This document shows, piece after piece, positions 6,836-9,612 of a stretch of 9,612 bases of DNA (position 1 is the first letter of the stretch; each line of letters starts with the position of its first letter). The position numbers were made by a program, and so were the translations under genes. The stretch comes from Acidimicrobiaceae bacterium. GTDB taxonomy: Bacteria > Actinomycetota > Acidimicrobiia > Acidimicrobiales > MedAcidi-G1. The stretch is taken from NCBI GenBank assembly GCA_002699725.1, contig PACE01000025.1:25451-35062 (forward strand), given 5' to 3'. The notes beneath the pieces were generated by a model. The model did not search any database, was not told where the DNA came from, and saw only the letters and a list, made by a program, of their open reading frames with translations.

Positions 6836-8509
6836 ATGGCAGCCGCTCCACCGGACGCACATCCCGCTCCGGTCCAGCGATCGCTCGACGATCTCGGCAC
6901 GCCGCTGTCGGATGTCACCTTCTGCGTGATCGACCTCGAAACGACGGGGACCGCTGCCTCGACCTGTGCAATCACCGAGGTCGGGGCCGTCAAGCTCCGG
7001 GGAGGGGCCTCCCTTGGCACCTTCCAGACGCTGGTCGATCCGGGCTGCGGGATCCCACCCCGTATCACCGTGCTGACCGGCATCACGGAGATGATGGTGC
7101 ACGACGCTCCCCCGATCGAAGCCGTGCTTCCTGCCTTGCTCGAATTCGTCGGCGACTCCGTCATCGTCGGCCACAACGTTCGCTTCGACCTCTCCTTCCT
7201 CCGAGCGGCCCTCGAGCGATCCGAGCGCCCACCACTCGCCAACCGGTCGATCGACACGTGCGCCCTGGCGCGTCGCCTGGTTCGCGACGAGGTCCCCGAC
7301 TGCAAGCTCGGAACCCTCGCCCGACACTTCCGCCTCGACCATCCACCCAACCACCGGGCCCTCGACGACGCTCTCGCCACGGGCGACCTGCTACACCTCC
7401 TCCTCGAGCGGGCGGCGACACTCGGGGTCACCGGACTCGACGACCTTCTGGTCCTGCCGACGATGGCCGGCCACCCCGATGCCGGGAAGTTGGCCCTCAC
7501 CGACTCCCTCCCCCGGTCACCGGGCGTCTACCTCTTCCGCGGCCATCGTGGCGAAGTCCTCTACGTCGGGAAGGCCACCAACCTCCGGGCCCGCGTCCGG
7601 AGCTACTTCTCGACCGACGGACGGCGCAAGGTCCGACGACTCATCCGCGAAACCCAGCGGATCGAGCACCGGGTGTGCACGAGCCCGCTCGAGGCGGCGG
7701 TCTCCGAGATCCGACTCTTCCACCGGCACCAGCCCCGCTACAACAGACAGGGCACCGGTGCCGGACGCTACGTCTATCTGAAGCTCACCCTCGGTGAACC
7801 ATTTCCCCGACTGGCCGTTGCACGAGTGCTCACTGACGACGGTGGGCTCTACGTCGGGCCGGTTCGCTCCACCTCTTTCGCCCGGCAGGTCATCGCCGCG
7901 GTCGAGTCGGTCGTACCTCTGCGGCGCTGCACGGGACGCATTCCGAGGTCGCGTGCCGCTGCCCCGTGCACGGCGGCGCAACTGGGGGCGGCGGCATGTC
8001 CCTGTTCCGGATCGATCGACGAGGCGTCGTACGGCCGCATCGTGGACCTCGCCCGCCGGGGCCTGACCGACGAGCCCGACCTGCTGCTCCGACCCCTCGC
8101 CGAGCGCATGGACCGCCTGGCGGCCGCCGAGCGCTTCGAGGAGGCCGCCGCCGCCCGGAACAGCGCCGAGGCGCTCGCCACGACGCTGCAACGTCAGCGC
8201 AGGATCGGCCTTCTCCGCCGAGCCGGGAGGGTCCGGGTCCGGGTCATCGGCAGCGGGAGCGCCGAGATCACCCACGGCAGGTTGCGACGGACCTGGAGGG
8301 ACGTCGACCCGGTGCCACCCGATGAACTCGGCTTCGAGAGCGGCGCACCCGTCGGACCGGTCACCCGCGAGGAGGCGGACGAGTTGAACTGCGTGGCGAC
8401 CTGGTTTGACCGCGAGGCGCACCGCCTCCAGCTGCTCTCCGTCGAGGGCCTGATGGCGGAGTCGGTCCGGCCGGTCCCATGCTTCACGCCCAGGAGGCCG
8501 GCCGCCTGA
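6836..8509 (+). CDS. DEDDh exonuclease fused to UvrC/Cho-like GIY-YIG nuclease with UVR motif
   Basis: This 557-residue DNA repair protein joins two nucleases. Residues about 26-190 form a DnaQ-like 3'-5' exonuclease: D33 and E35 (DLETTG), D118 (GHNVRFDLSFL), and H173 with D178 (NHRALDDA), a full DEDDh set. Residues about 225-305 form a GIY-YIG domain: PGVYLF (229-234), YVGK (243-246), an Arg in NLRARVRSYF, and E291 before QPRYN, as in the 3'-incising half of UvrC or in Cho. A Cys cluster (C365, C378, C388, C390) and a UVR-like UvrB-binding helix pair (about 418-442) follow. The 5'-incising RNase H-like domain of UvrC is absent. It resembles M. tuberculosis Rv2191. ATG 6836 is chosen because the promoter and LexA box lie just before it, although the frame stays open far upstream opposite queG. 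Likely role: damage-induced excision and trimming. Confidence 0.9.
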   Translation: MAAAPPDAHPAPVQRSLDDLGTPLSDVTFCVIDLETTGTAASTCAITEVGAVKLRGGASLGTFQTLVDPGCGIPPRITVLTGITEMMVHDAPPIEAVLPALLEFVGDSVIVGHNVRFDLSFLRAALERSERPPLANRSIDTCALARRLVRDEVPDCKLGTLARHFRLDHPPNHRALDDALATGDLLHLLLERAATLGVTGLDDLLVLPTMAGHPDAGKLALTDSLPRSPGVYLFRGHRGEVLYVGKATNLRARVRSYFSTDGRRKVRRLIRETQRIEHRVCTSPLEAAVSEIRLFHRHQPRYNRQGTGAGRYVYLKLTLGEPFPRLAVARVLTDDGGLYVGPVRSTSFARQVIAAVESVVPLRRCTGRIPRSRAAAPCTAAQLGAAACPCSGSIDEASYGRIVDLARRGLTDEPDLLLRPLAERMDRLAAAERFEEAAAARNSAEALATTLQRQRRIGLLRRAGRVRVRVIGSGSAEITHGRLRRTWRDVDPVPPDELGFESGAPVGPVTREEADELNCVATWFDREAHRLQLLSVEGLMAESVRPVPCFTPRRPAA

Positions 8510-8540
8510 TACGTCGTCGCCGACCCCTCGGTACCGGGAT

Positions 8541-8564
8541 CACTGAGCCTTCAGGCGCTCAGTG
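8541..8564. terminator. Hairpin between convergent genes, candidate bidirectional terminator
   Basis: CACTGAGC (8541-8548) and GCTCAGTG (8557-8564) form a perfect 8-bp stem with an 8-nt loop that holds the trpD stop codon (8551-8553). It lies where the nuclease gene (ending 8509) and trpD converge. No T tract follows on either strand, as is common for GC-rich actinobacterial terminators. Confidence 0.5.
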
Positions 8565-9612
8565 CCTCCAGAACGGCCGCTGCCGCGCCGTCGTCGATCG
8601 ACGCTCCAGCTGCCTCGATGCCGGCGTCGAGGTCTTCGGCAACACCCGCCACAATGAGACCCGCTGCTGCGTTGAGCACGACAATGTCCCGGGCCGGGCC
8701 TCGTTCCTCTCCGGCGAACAGTGCAGCGGCGACCGCCGCATTCTCCGCCGGGTCGCCACCGGGAAGGTCATCGGGATCAACGATGGCGATCCCGTGTGCC
8801 GTGGGGTCGATCTCAAATTCGCGGACCTCGCCGTCACGGAGTTCGAGGACCCGTGTCGGGCCGGTCACGGCGATCTCGTCGAGGGCATCGTGGCCGGTGA
8901 CGACCCAGGTGTGCACCGAGCCAGTGGCCCGGAAGACCTCCACCATGCGATCGCCGAGGGAGTAGTCGGCGCAGCCGATGACCTGCCTCCGGACGCCACC
9001 CGGATGCGAGAGCGGGCCGAGCACGTTGAAGACGGTGGGAATTCCGATGCCCGCCCGAACCGGCCCGGCGAAGCGCATGGCCGGGTGGAAGGTGCGCGCA
9101 AAGGCGAATCCCAGGCCGTGTGTGGCCACCTGCTCGGCCACCTGAGCGGGCGTGGCATCGATGTCGAGCCCCAGCAGGTCGAGCAGGTCGAAGGCCCCGG
9201 AGGTCGAAGAAGCGCGTCTGTTGCCGTGCTTGCAGACGACGGCGCCCGCCCCTGCGGCGACGAAGCAGGCCATGGTCGAGACGTTGAGTGCCTTCTCGCG
9301 CCGTCGCCGGGAACCCCCGGTCCCGACGATGTCGATGGTCCCGTCCGGAAGGTCGAGCGGCTCGGCAGCCGCCACCATCGCCCGGACGAGGCCGATCGTC
9401 TCGTCGGTGGTCTCGAGCAGACAAAACGGTTCCGGTTCGATCGCCAGACGCACACGTCGCCCGCAACTGTCAAAGCGACGTGCCATCTGCGACGACCATT
9501 CCAGCAGTGCGTCGATCGCCCGGGACTGAAAGTCCTCACCCCGGGGCAGGTGCTTGAATCCCAGCGGCACCGTCGAGATGCTCCCGTCGACTCCCTCGGG
9601 AAGCAGCGCGGC
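8551..9612 (-). CDS. trpD: Anthranilate phosphoribosyltransferase, N-terminus replaced by an EboE-like segment (partial at window edge)
   Basis: TrpD joins anthranilate and PRPP in tryptophan synthesis. From about base 9393 to the stop the frame is clear TrpD: GLVRAMV, DIVGTGG (PRPP loop, about 9333-9313), LNVSTM, KHGNRRASSTSG, FHPAMRFAGPVR, FNVLGPLSHPG and GHDALDE, about 280 residues with a normal C-terminus. The first 60 or so residues of TrpD, part of the helical dimerisation and anthranilate-binding domain, are missing. In their place the same open frame, reading in from the window edge, carries a sequence that is not TrpD. The PRPP loop also differs from the usual GTGGD: it reads GTGGSRRRREKALNVST, with Ser for Asp and about three extra residues. 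Activity of the chimera is doubtful. The gene may be a real fusion, a deletion product, or an assembly misjoin. Confidence 0.8.
   Translation of the reverse strand, partial: AALLPEGVDGSISTVPLGFKHLPRGEDFQSRAIDALLEWSSQMARRFDSCGRRVRLAIEPEPFCLLETTDETIGLVRAMVAAAEPLDLPDGTIDIVGTGGSRRRREKALNVSTMACFVAAGAGAVVCKHGNRRASSTSGAFDLLDLLGLDIDATPAQVAEQVATHGLGFAFARTFHPAMRFAGPVRAGIGIPTVFNVLGPLSHPGGVRRQVIGCADYSLGDRMVEVFRATGSVHTWVVTGHDALDEIAVTGPTRVLELRDGEVREFEIDPTAHGIAIVDPDDLPGGDPAENAAVAAALFAGEERGPARDIVVLNAAAGLIVAGVAEDLDAGIEAAGASIDDGAAAAVLEALSA
9394..9612 (-). other. EboE-like segment (TIM-barrel metabolite traffic protein) fused in frame to TrpD
   Basis: About 73 residues read from the window edge in the TrpD frame. 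They include LPEGVDGSISTVPLGFK, a helix ALLEWSSQMARRF, and VRLAIEPEPFCLLETTDE. The GSIST and EPEP-x-C-LLET motifs are those I associate with EboE, a xylose-isomerase-like TIM-barrel protein of ebo clusters implicated in moving secondary-metabolite precursors. They have no counterpart in TrpD. The gene continues outside the window. The assignment rests on recalled motifs, so it is moderate in confidence. Confidence 0.6.

Noticed and set aside
6715..7500. Upstream extension of the small Cys protein frame on the minus strand
   Set aside because: It runs antisense to the exonuclease domain and across the promoter; only the last 83 codons look like a real protein.
8529..8536. CGGTACCG palindrome
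   Set aside because: An 8-bp palindrome is expected by chance in 9.6 kb and nothing around it suggests a site.

Overview
This is a GC-rich, densely coded stretch of bacterial chromosome, most likely from an actinomycete-related organism (Actinomycetota). A class Acidimicrobiia genome, possibly metagenome-assembled, is my best guess. The evidence is an MtrB-type histidine kinase followed by a GerMN lipoprotein (the mtrB-lpqB arrangement), a PimB-type mannosyltransferase, a DEDDh-exonuclease/GIY-YIG fusion of the kind actinobacteria carry, an actinobacterial-type phosphofructokinase, GTG starts and several starts without a Shine-Dalgarno sequence. No mobile element, tRNA, rRNA or CRISPR array was seen.

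Layout. Bases 1-1271 (+) hold the end of a sensor kinase and, overlapping it by 4 bp, a GerMN lipoprotein. Bases 1313-4067 (-) hold, in transcription order, a SRPBCC-fold protein, an AlaC-like aminotransferase broken by a one-base frameshift, and an ATP-type 6-phosphofructokinase whose strong ribosome binding site overlaps the aminotransferase stop codon. Bases 4191-6714 (-) hold, in transcription order, a small Cys-rich protein, epoxyqueuosine reductase QueG and a PimB-like GT4 glycosyltransferase; queG and pimB overlap by 4 bp. A 121-bp divergent region (6715-6835) contains a TTGACA promoter with a perfect LexA-type palindrome between the -35 and -10 elements. It drives a 557-residue exonuclease/GIY-YIG/UVR protein (6836-8509, +). 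Convergent to that, across a hairpin, is a trpD-like gene (8551-9612, -). Its first 73 or so visible residues are not TrpD but resemble the end of EboE, so the reading frame is an EboE::TrpD chimera running off the window edge.

How the genes relate. The order and orientation SRPBCC(-), pimB(-), exonuclease/GIY-YIG(+), trpD(-) matches what I recall of the Mycobacterium tuberculosis Rv2185c-Rv2192c region, with queG and the small Cys protein in between here. The genes cover envelope phosphoinositol-mannoside synthesis, tRNA modification, DNA repair, central metabolism and tryptophan synthesis; they look like a conserved chromosomal neighbourhood, not an island.

Points most worth following are the LexA box in front of the repair nuclease, the in-frame EboE::TrpD junction (real fusion or assembly misjoin), the aminotransferase frameshift, and repeated -10-like hexamers placed for leaderless transcription.
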